A stretch of DNA of 20,168 nucleotides from an uncultured Phascolarctobacterium sp. (GTDB lineage Bacteria > Bacillota > Negativicutes > Acidaminococcales > Acidaminococcaceae): assembly GCA_900544885.1 (NCBI GenBank), contig UQWU01000030.1, positions 1 through 20,168 on the forward strand, written 5' to 3'. The notes under the pieces were generated by a model. That model was given only the letters and a program-made list of their open reading frames with translations. It was not told the origin of the DNA and did no database searches. A program made the translations under genes and the position numbers. How positions within the stretch are numbered: the stretch's first letter is position 1; the number at the start of each line of letters is the position of its first letter. Below, one piece after another: positions 14,085 through 20,168 of this stretch.

Positions 14085-14437
14085 TTATTATTAAAGAATT
14101 TGATTTTGACGCTGCACATTATCTGCCTGCTTATAACGGTAAATGTGAGCATCTGCATGGCCATACTTATAAATTGGTGGTAAAGGTGGAAGGTACTCCT
14201 GACCACGAGGGTATGGTTATTGATTTTATTAAATTGAAGAATTTAGTTAAGGCAGAGGTCTTGGTACATTTAGATCATGCTTGTATTAATGATGTTATTC
14301 CTGTTCCGTCAGCAGAAAACATTTCTGTATGGATTTGGAATAAGCTGGAAGGATTGCTGCAAAGTGACCATTATCATCTGTATGAAGTAGAAGTTTGGGA
14401 AACACGCACCAGTGGTTGTGTGTATAGGGGTGAATAA
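14081..14437 (+). CDS. queD: QueD/PTPS-family enzyme, probably dual-function (6-carboxytetrahydropterin synthase and PTPS-III)
   Basis: This 118-residue COG0720 protein acts on 7,8-dihydroneopterin triphosphate. Zinc would be held by His13 (DAAHYLPA), His26 and His28. The active-site motif reads C22-E23-H-L-H26-G-H28, the CExxHGH form. In this family, Cys alone in the motif marks QueD, which makes 6-carboxytetrahydropterin for queuosine. Glu marks PTPS-III, which makes 6-hydroxymethyl-dihydropterin for folate. Proteins with both residues (PTPS-I/III) have been shown to do both. LDHACIND and VWETRTSGCVYRGE complete the family signature. It overlaps trmL by 4 bp and runs directly into folE2. 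With folP and folK but no folB nearby, a folate role in place of FolB is likely. The double activity here is inferred. Confidence 0.9.
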   Translation: MIIIKEFDFDAAHYLPAYNGKCEHLHGHTYKLVVKVEGTPDHEGMVIDFIKLKNLVKAEVLVHLDHACINDVIPVPSAENISVWIWNKLEGLLQSDHYHLYEVEVWETRTSGCVYRGE

Positions 14438-14438
14438 G

Positions 14439-15206
14439 TTGAAAGATGTACAAAGTGAGAAGGATTTACGCCGTATTCCGCTGAAGCATGTAGGTATTAA
14501 GGATTTACGTTGGCCGATTGAGCTGCGTGATAAAACCTGCGGTACTCAGCATTCTGTGGCACGTGTGATGTTGGCAGTTGACCTGCCTCATGATATGCGT
14601 GGTACACATATGAGCCGTTTCGTAGAGTGCTTGCGTACTTTAGGACCTGTTAGTTTGGGCGAAATCGAGGGGATTTTAGATAAGCTCAAAGAGAATTTGC
14701 AGGCGGAAAAAGCTTTTATGCAATTAGAATTTCCTTATTTTATTACGAAAGCAGCACCGGTCAGCGGTATGACTGCGCCTATGGATATGGACTGTGTTTA
14801 TAAAGCAGAAAAAGGCGAAAAATTTAAACTGCGTATTACCGCTGTAGTGCCTGTGCAAACTTTATGTCCTTGTTCTAAGGAAATTAGTGATTATGGTGCA
14901 CATAACCAACGTGCTTGGGCGAAAATAGAAATCGTTGCGAAAGAAATGGTCTGGTTAGAAGAATTGGCACAGATGGCTGATGAAGCTGCCAGTGCACCGG
15001 TTTATGGTCTTTTAAAACGTCCTGACGAAAAATATGTTACGGAACACGCTTATGAAAATCCTCGCTTCGTTGAAGATGCTGTACGCGAATTAGCACTTTT
15101 ATTAGATGAAGATAAGCGTATTACCTGGTATCGTGCCGAAGTCGAAAGCCAGGAAAGTATTCATAATCATAATGCTTTTGCTGTTGTAGAAAAAGGAGAA
15201 GAATAA
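14439..15206 (+). CDS. folE2: GTP cyclohydrolase FolE2 (type IB)
   Basis: FolE2 turns GTP into 7,8-dihydroneopterin triphosphate, the shared entry step for folate and queuosine. It is the metal-flexible alternative to FolE. The protein shows QHSVARVMLAVDLP, GTHMSRFVE and the active-site block TLCPCSKEISDYGAHNQR; the conserved Cys falls at 143 or 145. The TTG at 14439 is chosen because AGGGG lies 8 nt upstream and it gives 255 residues starting MKDVQSEKDLRR. In-frame GTG codons at 14412 and 14430 are less well placed. The start lies just after the queD stop, and the stop overlaps the folP start (TAATG). It supplies the substrate of the QueD-like enzyme before it. Confidence 0.93.
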   Translation: MKDVQSEKDLRRIPLKHVGIKDLRWPIELRDKTCGTQHSVARVMLAVDLPHDMRGTHMSRFVECLRTLGPVSLGEIEGILDKLKENLQAEKAFMQLEFPYFITKAAPVSGMTAPMDMDCVYKAEKGEKFKLRITAVVPVQTLCPCSKEISDYGAHNQRAWAKIEIVAKEMVWLEELAQMADEAASAPVYGLLKRPDEKYVTEHAYENPRFVEDAVRELALLLDEDKRITWYRAEVESQESIHNHNAFAVVEKGEE

Positions 15207-16408
15207 TGCTGCTGAAAATAAACCGTGAAATGCTGACCGAGGCGATTGCCTCTATTGGTGCACATCAGACAAGTCTGCCGATTTTTGCGAAGAAAGCAGA
15301 GATTCTGCCTTATAAATTAATCGAAGTGCGTACTCCTGCGGCTAATATCATTAAACAGGAAATGTTGGCGGCCGGCGGTGACGCTGTTGTGCCTACAGGC
15401 TGTATTTTAAATGCTGATAAATATGTGGATGTGTTGCTTTTAGGTACACGTAAACATTATCAGCTGCTTTTAGGTAAATTGGTGCAGATGCCTTATTTCG
15501 GTATCGAAAAGATTGTTGCGGAATTGCAGGCAGTTTTAGAGCCTGCACCGTTGAAAACTGTTTTGGCTGACGGTCGCGAACTGAGCTATGAGCAGATGTG
15601 CGTCATGGGCATTTTAAATATTACTCCTGATTCCTTCTATGCAGGCAGCCGCGTTCCTGTTGTCGACGACGTAGTAAAAAAGGCCGGCTTGATGCTAGCA
15701 CATGGTGCCGGTATTTTAGATATCGGCGGTGAAAGTACACGACCGGGCAGTGACAGCGTCGATGGAGAAGAAGAACGTAACCGTGTTATTCCTGTAATCA
15801 AGGCTGTTCGTGCTGCGTATCCCCAAGCTGTTATTTCTATTGATACTTATCGTGCAGATACTGCGGAAGCCGCTTTGGCCGCCGGTGCAGATATCATCAA
15901 CGATGTTACTGCTATGGAAGCAGATCCGAAGATGGCGGATTTAGTAGTTAAATCCAAAGCACCGATTATTTTAATGCATATGCGCGGTACACCGAAAAAT
16001 ATGCAGCAGAACTGCGAGTACAAAAACGTAGTAGAAGAAGTCGCTGCTTATTTATATCAAAGAGCAGAATTATTGCGCAGCCGCGGTGTTGGTGCAGAAA
16101 AGATTATTTTAGATCCGGGCATCGGCTTTGCGAAAACAGTGGAGCAAAACTTGCTTTTAATGCGTGATTTACATACTCTGACCAGCTTTGGTTATCCTGT
16201 GCTTTTGGCAGCTTCTAGAAAATCTACCATCGGTACTGTTTTAGGCGGTATTCCTGCCGAAGAACGTCTTGAGGGTACTATGGCTACTAGTTTGCAGGCT
16301 GTATATGCAGGTGTGCAAATGGTACGTGTCCATGATGTAGAAGCTAATATTCGTGCTATCCGTATGTTGGAAGCAATTCTACATCCGGAACGCTTTGTCG
16401 AAAAATAA
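15206..16408 (+). CDS. folP: Dihydropteroate synthase with N-terminal extension
   Basis: FolP condenses hydroxymethyl-dihydropterin pyrophosphate with p-aminobenzoate to dihydropteroate. The catalytic TIM barrel begins near residue 130: MGILNITPDSF (134-144), LDIGGESTRPGSDS (171-184), SIDTYRADTAEAAL, IINDVTA, MHMRGTP (257-263), ILDPGIGFAKT and the substrate-binding ASRKS (336-340). Residues 1-125 are an extra N-terminal region of unknown role, making the protein 400 residues against about 270-280 for a minimal DHPS. Similar long forms are known to me from Clostridia-type genomes, but this was not checked here. A ribosome site lies inside the end of folE2 and the genes overlap by one base. folK follows after 12 bp. 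Confidence 0.95.
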   Translation: MLLKINREMLTEAIASIGAHQTSLPIFAKKAEILPYKLIEVRTPAANIIKQEMLAAGGDAVVPTGCILNADKYVDVLLLGTRKHYQLLLGKLVQMPYFGIEKIVAELQAVLEPAPLKTVLADGRELSYEQMCVMGILNITPDSFYAGSRVPVVDDVVKKAGLMLAHGAGILDIGGESTRPGSDSVDGEEERNRVIPVIKAVRAAYPQAVISIDTYRADTAEAALAAGADIINDVTAMEADPKMADLVVKSKAPIILMHMRGTPKNMQQNCEYKNVVEEVAAYLYQRAELLRSRGVGAEKIILDPGIGFAKTVEQNLLLMRDLHTLTSFGYPVLLAASRKSTIGTVLGGIPAEERLEGTMATSLQAVYAGVQMVRVHDVEANIRAIRMLEAILHPERFVEK

Positions 16409-16420
16409 GGCAGGGATATT

Positions 16421-16903
16421 ATGCAAGCCGATATTAAAGAAAAGCATCTTGCTTATGTTGCTTTAGGCAGTAATTTGGGCGATAAAGAAGCCAATTTACA
16501 AAAGGCTGTGCAACTATTAGTAGAGCATGGGGTAGATGTGGTTAAAACATCTGCCTTTCTCTGCACAGAGCCTTATGGTGTTACGGACCAGCCACAGTTT
16601 TTGAATGCTGTGTGCTGTGTGCGGACTGACCTGGAGCCTGAAGAGCTGTTACATTTATTATTAGCCATTGAACAAGAAATGGGTCGCGTTCGTCTGCGTC
16701 ATTGGGGTGAACGTAATATAGATTTAGATTTATTATTGTATGAAAATCAAATTCTGACTACCGATGATTTAAAGCTACCACATCCGGATATGCAGAATCG
16801 CGATTTTGTTTTGCTGCCCTTGGCAGAAATCGCTCCTGCACTTGTTCATCCGGTATTGGGGAAAACGATAGCTTGTCTAGCAGAAGAGCTGCAAGCACGT
16901 TAA
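16421..16903 (+). CDS. folK: 2-amino-4-hydroxy-6-hydroxymethyldihydropteridine pyrophosphokinase
   Basis: FolK (HPPK) transfers pyrophosphate from ATP to 6-hydroxymethyl-7,8-dihydropterin, making the substrate of FolP encoded just before it. The 160-residue protein has AYVALGSNLGDKEANL near the N-terminus, EPYGVTDQPQFLNAV, and the ATP/metal block RLRHWGERNIDLDLLLY (91-107), where the two Asp residues bind magnesium. LPHPDMQNRDFVLLPLAEI follows. An AGGCAGGGA ribosome site precedes the ATG. The gene is a stand-alone HPPK, not fused to FolB or FolP as in some bacteria. folB is missing from the cluster, and the product it would normally supply may come from the QueD-like enzyme. Confidence 0.95.
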   Translation: MQADIKEKHLAYVALGSNLGDKEANLQKAVQLLVEHGVDVVKTSAFLCTEPYGVTDQPQFLNAVCCVRTDLEPEELLHLLLAIEQEMGRVRLRHWGERNIDLDLLLYENQILTTDDLKLPHPDMQNRDFVLLPLAEIAPALVHPVLGKTIACLAEELQAR

Positions 16904-16924
16904 ATTTTAGAGGAGGCTGATGTC

Positions 16925-18148
16925 ATGGAAATTAGCAAAACAGAATTATTACAACGCTTTACCGCCTATGCTGAAATTGATACTGCGTCTGATGATAAAA
17001 GCACAAGCTTTCCCAGTTCTGCCAAAGAATTAGACTTGGCGAAATACTTGACCAAGGAATTAACGGAACTTGGATTTAGCGATGTAGAAATGACTGAATA
17101 TGGTTATGTATTAGCGACAGTACCTGCTAATGGTGTAGATGTCGCTCCTGTTATCGGCCTGATTGCACATATGGACACCAGCTGTGAAGCCAGCGGTGCT
17201 AATGTGGATGTACAACTGCACGAAAATTATGACGGCGGTATTCTGAAGCTTAGTGAAAATGCTAAATTAGACCCGGCAGAATTTCCTGAGCTGGCTAACT
17301 ATGTAGGTCAGGATATTATCACTAGTGATGGCACTACACTTTTAGGTGCTGATGATAAGGCCGGCATTACTGCTATCGTCACTGCGTGTCATTATTTGTT
17401 GCAGCATCCGGAAATCAAGCATGGTAAAATCCGTTTGGCCTTTACTCCTGATGAAGAGGTTGGCCGCGGCACTGAGCATTTCCCGTTAGCACAATTTGCT
17501 GCTGATTTTGCTTACACTGTCGACGGTGGTGCATTAGGCGAGCTCAACTACGAAACTTTTAATGCGTGCAATGTTCATGTTGTTTTTCATGGCGTCAGCG
17601 TCCATCCGGGCAGCTCTAAAAATAAAATGCGTAATGCGGTAACTATGGCTGCTGAATGGCAGATGAGCCTGCCTAGTGGTGAACGTCCGGAATATACTGA
17701 AGGATATGAAGGTTTTTACCATACTCTGCGGATTGAAGGCGGTACCGACACAGTAGAGATTGATATGATTTTGCGTGACCATGATAAACAAATTCTGGAA
17801 AAACGCAAAGCTTATCTTTTGGCTCTCACCGAGCTGATGCAGAATAAATATGGTCAAGGTACTGTAGAATGTATCCTGCATGACTCTTATTCTAATATGC
17901 GAGAATATATCATGCCGGTGTTTGAAATTGTAGAGCGTGCAGAAAATGCTATGCGTAGAGCTGGTGTGGAACCGGTGCTGGTTCCTGTACGTGGTGGTAC
18001 TGATGGCTCATCCTTATCTGCAATGGGCTTACCTTGTCCGAACCTCTTTACCGGTGGTCATAATTTCCATGGCCGTTTTGAATATCTGCCTTTGCAATCT
18101 TTGGCGAAAATCACTGAGATTGTTGTAAGATTAGTGGAAGCAGAATAA
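16925..18148 (+). CDS. pepT: Peptidase T (tripeptidase, M20B)
   Basis: PepT removes the N-terminal residue from tripeptides in the cytoplasm using two zinc ions. The 407-residue length is standard. Metal and catalytic residues are readable: His82 and Asp84 in AHMDTS, the bridging Asp143 in GADDKAG, Glu177-Glu178 in TPDEEVGRGTEHF, Asp200 in YTVDGG and His379 in TGGHNFHGRFE. RGGTDGSSLSAMGLP (356-370) is typical of the M20 family. AGGAGG lies 8 nt before the ATG. It starts 21 bp after folK and is probably the last gene of the operon; no link to pterin chemistry is evident. Confidence 0.96.
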   Translation: MEISKTELLQRFTAYAEIDTASDDKSTSFPSSAKELDLAKYLTKELTELGFSDVEMTEYGYVLATVPANGVDVAPVIGLIAHMDTSCEASGANVDVQLHENYDGGILKLSENAKLDPAEFPELANYVGQDIITSDGTTLLGADDKAGITAIVTACHYLLQHPEIKHGKIRLAFTPDEEVGRGTEHFPLAQFAADFAYTVDGGALGELNYETFNACNVHVVFHGVSVHPGSSKNKMRNAVTMAAEWQMSLPSGERPEYTEGYEGFYHTLRIEGGTDTVEIDMILRDHDKQILEKRKAYLLALTELMQNKYGQGTVECILHDSYSNMREYIMPVFEIVERAENAMRRAGVEPVLVPVRGGTDGSSLSAMGLPCPNLFTGGHNFHGRFEYLPLQSLAKITEIVVRLVEAE

Positions 18149-18153
18149 ATTTT

Positions 18154-18250
18154 TAGTGGCGAGAAACTTTTCTTCTAGTTGCATTCGCTACTACCGCAAT
18201 GTTAGAAAAGTGCTTATCTGTTTTCCGATTAAAGCACTAGAAGATGCAAC
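18154..18250 (+). repeat. Cluster of interlocking inverted repeats after pepT
   Basis: Four complementary pairs lie in 97 bases: TAGTGGCGA (18154-18162) with TCGCTACTA (18185-18193, one G-U); ACTTTTCT (18166-18173) with AGAAAAGT (18204-18211); CTTCTAGT (18172-18179) with ACTAGAAG (18236-18243); GTTGCAT (18178-18184) with ATGCAAC (18244-18250). The pairs cross each other, so they would form pseudoknots or alternative folds. Function unknown. Confidence 0.5.
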
Positions 18251-18275
18251 AAAAGTAAATAATTAGTATATTTTT

Positions 18276-18314
18276 ATACTCTGTCATACATTTTGTGTAT
18301 GGCAGAGTATTTTT
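18276..18314 (+). terminator. Strong terminator of the pterin-pepT operon
   Basis: ATACTCTGTCATACA (18276-18290) pairs with TGTATGGCAGAGTAT (18296-18310), 15 bp with one G-U pair and a 5-nt loop, followed by TTTT. Confidence 0.9.
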
Positions 18315-18569
18315 GTGCGTAAAATTATTTATGGATGTTTGAAGGTGTAAAAGTCATATTATTAGCTATATTATTAAAAGATATAACTATTAAACACAAA
18401 ATTAAGAAGCATAGCATTTTCATCCATCTATGAGATGTCTACAAACTTTAATTTATTAGCATACAAAAAAATCTTGGTTAACCTGACTTTGCAGTCAAAT
18501 AAGATGAAATGTAAATAAAGTAACATTAATAAAAATGTGATTTTTTGTGTAAAAATATTTTGGAATAAC
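18315..18569. other. AT-rich gene-free region upstream of the surface-protein gene
   Basis: No gene, clear repeat or RNA is seen in these 255 bases. With the adjoining leader they form a long AT-rich upstream region that could carry regulator sites for the gene at 18662. Confidence 0.5.
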
Positions 18570-18599
18570 TTGAAATAAAAATAATAAAGGTGCTAAAAT
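18570..18599 (+). promoter_or_regulatory. Candidate promoter of the autotransporter-like gene
   Basis: TTGAAA (18570-18575), an 18-nt spacer and TAAAAT (18594-18599) lie about 60 bp upstream of the start. A second perfect TATAAT at 18627-18632 has no good -35 partner and could be an alternative. Confidence 0.45.
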
Positions 18600-18661
18600 A
18601 CAGCTGTATAAGATAATTATTATCTATATAATATATCTTTATTAAGAAAGGTTGGTTTTGT

Positions 18662-20168
18662 ATGAAAAAGACGATGGCAAGAAGCTTGGCTCTTAGCGCT
18701 TTAATGGCATTCGTAATTACCGGTAGTGCAATGGCGGCAGGAGAGAAGGTTGAGGTTGTTGATGGTTCTACTGTAACAAAAGATGCAGGCGAATATGCAG
18801 GTGTAGTCAATAAAAATAGTGATTTAACCTTAAAAAATGATACCGGCATAGTTTTCAATAAAAATAAAGTTGGTGACAACAAATTCGCTATTCATATGAG
18901 GGGTACTGATGATAAAATTGCTAAAACTACAATAACTTCTAACAAAATTACATTTGTTAGTACAGAAAAACCGAGCTTTAGCAATAACTCTGATATCAGT
19001 AGTGATTATAAAGGTGCAAACAATTTTGCAGCTTGGCTGGACGGAAATACTAATTTAACTATTAATACAGGAGAATTATATGTTGGCTCTGAGGGAATGG
19101 GCGACAGAGGTTTCCAATTAAAGAATAAAAATAATACATTGAATATTAATGCTGATAAAGTTGTTGCGTATGTTGGTGATGGCTTTATTAATGCTCAAGG
19201 TCCTTACCTGCAAGAAGGTAATTCTGTAGTTAATTTAGGTACAGCTGATAAAGCTATTGGCCATTTTGAAGCTCATAGTACATTTGGTAAGGGCGATTAT
19301 GGTGTAGCTTTATTACAAGCAAATGAAGGTAATATTGTTAATTTGTTTGCCGATAAAGCTATTTTAGATGGTGCTAATAGTTCTATGGGCGGCGTAATTG
19401 GCACTGGTGGCTGGGGCACCGTTAATGTAACAGCTAATGACTTGAATATTGATGGTAATATTTGCGGCAGTTATGGCGGCATGAATACTGTTGGTAAAAA
19501 AGCTCTCATAAACGTTAATGCAGGAACTCTTAATATGACTGGTGATATTAATGTTGGTAGCAAGGGCATTAATAGTAGCGACTTTTCTCGAGATACTGAG
19601 GTTAATCTTAATGTAGCAGGACAAGCTCAAATTAAGGGTGATATTAACGTTGTTGGTAATAATGGTAAGAATGCCAATGAAAAAGATAATAGTGTATTGA
19701 ATCTTACTTTTAATGGAAACTCTGTAATTGATGGTGACATCAATGTTAAAGGTTCCGATAAAAACACTAATGCTACAGTAAATCTTGGTGGTACCGGTGA
19801 TATGTCTGCCTCTAAGGGTGTCTTTAATGTAGAAAAGAGCGGTAATGTTAATTTTACTGGTGGCAATTGGGTTGTAAATCAGTGGATAGGCGATGGTACT
19901 GGTGATGTTAGTGTTGCTGATGATGCTAATGTCGATGTTGCTGGTAATATGCAAGTGAATACCTTTGCTCTTGATGGTAGCACAACATTGAAGGGTGAGA
20001 ATGTTTCTATTAATACCAATACCTTAACAGGTAATAATGGTGTTGTGAATACCGATAGCTTAACTAACAAAATTGTAGCTGATAATGCTAGTGGCGTAGA
20101 TGGTTTAACCGTACAAGGTAACGGTGCCATTGCGGACCAAATTTTCCAAGACAAAGCGAATGCCGATA
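18662..20168 (+). CDS. Secreted autotransporter-like repetitive surface protein, N-terminal part (runs off window)
   Basis: The frame is open from the ATG to the window edge: 502 codons with no stop. A clear signal peptide (about 1-25) has a basic start MKKTMARS, a hydrophobic core and a cut after SAMA. The mature part is rich in Gly, Asn, Asp, Thr and Val, almost lacks Cys, and is built of short beta-type units such as NLTINTGELYVGSEGMG and VNLNVAGQAQIKGDINV, as in beta-helical passengers of type V secretion. GDINV occurs at residues 294, 326 and 358, exactly 32 apart. AAAGG lies upstream of the start. A C-terminal beta-barrel, S-layer or sortase domain would settle the anchoring mode but is outside the window. 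The function is unknown; adhesion is a guess from its form. Confidence 0.8.
   Translation, partial: MKKTMARSLALSALMAFVITGSAMAAGEKVEVVDGSTVTKDAGEYAGVVNKNSDLTLKNDTGIVFNKNKVGDNKFAIHMRGTDDKIAKTTITSNKITFVSTEKPSFSNNSDISSDYKGANNFAAWLDGNTNLTINTGELYVGSEGMGDRGFQLKNKNNTLNINADKVVAYVGDGFINAQGPYLQEGNSVVNLGTADKAIGHFEAHSTFGKGDYGVALLQANEGNIVNLFADKAILDGANSSMGGVIGTGGWGTVNVTANDLNIDGNICGSYGGMNTVGKKALINVNAGTLNMTGDINVGSKGINSSDFSRDTEVNLNVAGQAQIKGDINVVGNNGKNANEKDNSVLNLTFNGNSVIDGDINVKGSDKNTNATVNLGGTGDMSASKGVFNVEKSGNVNFTGGNWVVNQWIGDGTGDVSVADDANVDVAGNMQVNTFALDGSTTLKGENVSINTNTLTGNNGVVNTDSLTNKIVADNASGVDGLTVQGNGAIADQIFQDKANAD

Noticed and set aside
19364..19954. 196-codon minus-strand frame full of Ile, Thr, Asn and Ser
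   Set aside because: It is the complement of the repetitive Gly/Asn/Val codons of the surface-protein gene and has no ribosome site or start context.
1..20168. CRISPR array, tRNA or rRNA genes
   Set aside because: No regularly spaced short repeats with unique spacers, no tRNA cloverleaf and no rRNA-like core sequence was seen by eye. A covariance-model scan would be the decisive check.

Overview
The window looks like chromosomal DNA of a low-to-moderate GC, diderm Firmicute of the class Negativicutes, possibly an Acidaminococcaceae such as Phascolarctobacterium. The genus is an inference from gene style. The Firmicute signs are an S-box (SAM-I) riboswitch on metK, an rqcH homologue, a yicC-remA-gmk-rpoZ-coaBC cluster, strong Shine-Dalgarno sequences and several TTG/GTG starts. 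The diderm sign is a large secreted, repetitive, autotransporter-like protein at the right edge.

Layout. Positions 1-490 hold the 3' end of an IS30-family insertion sequence. Positions 736-2472 (minus) encode RqcH, with its own terminator. From 2856 to 6423 runs a plus-strand housekeeping operon: yicC, remA, gmk, rpoZ and coaBC. Between rpoZ and coaBC lies an approx. 220-bp element that looks like an IS200/IS605 derivative: a hairpin at each end, a decayed tnpB 3' end and a possible omega-RNA scaffold. The operon ends at a strong hairpin terminator.

Positions 6480-8281 are an accessory islet: a MazE/MazF-like toxin-antitoxin pair and a class II Fic protein. A 27-bp direct repeat flanks the toxin-antitoxin pair, and its second copy carries the Fic start codon. 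Next come a canonical promoter, a SAM-I riboswitch with antiterminator and terminator, metK, and a short recQ. A bidirectional terminator separates recQ from a convergent UPF0173 metallo-hydrolase gene that has its own promoter.

After a 590-bp non-coding region rich in inverted repeats, positions 12516-18148 form a probable operon: secreted GH73-type glucosaminidase, trmL, queD-like, folE2, folP, folK and pepT. FolE2, the QueD-like enzyme, FolK and FolP could together make dihydropteroate. folB is absent from the cluster. The QueD-like enzyme carries the CExxHGH motif of the dual-function PTPS-I/III group, so it may replace folB while also feeding queuosine synthesis.

The right edge (18662 to the end) is the first 502 residues of a secreted beta-solenoid-like protein with a GDINV motif repeating exactly every 32 residues. 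Several intergenic regions (540-650, 12070-12360, 18150-18250) carry interlocking inverted repeats that could form pseudoknots. They are not explained by known genes.
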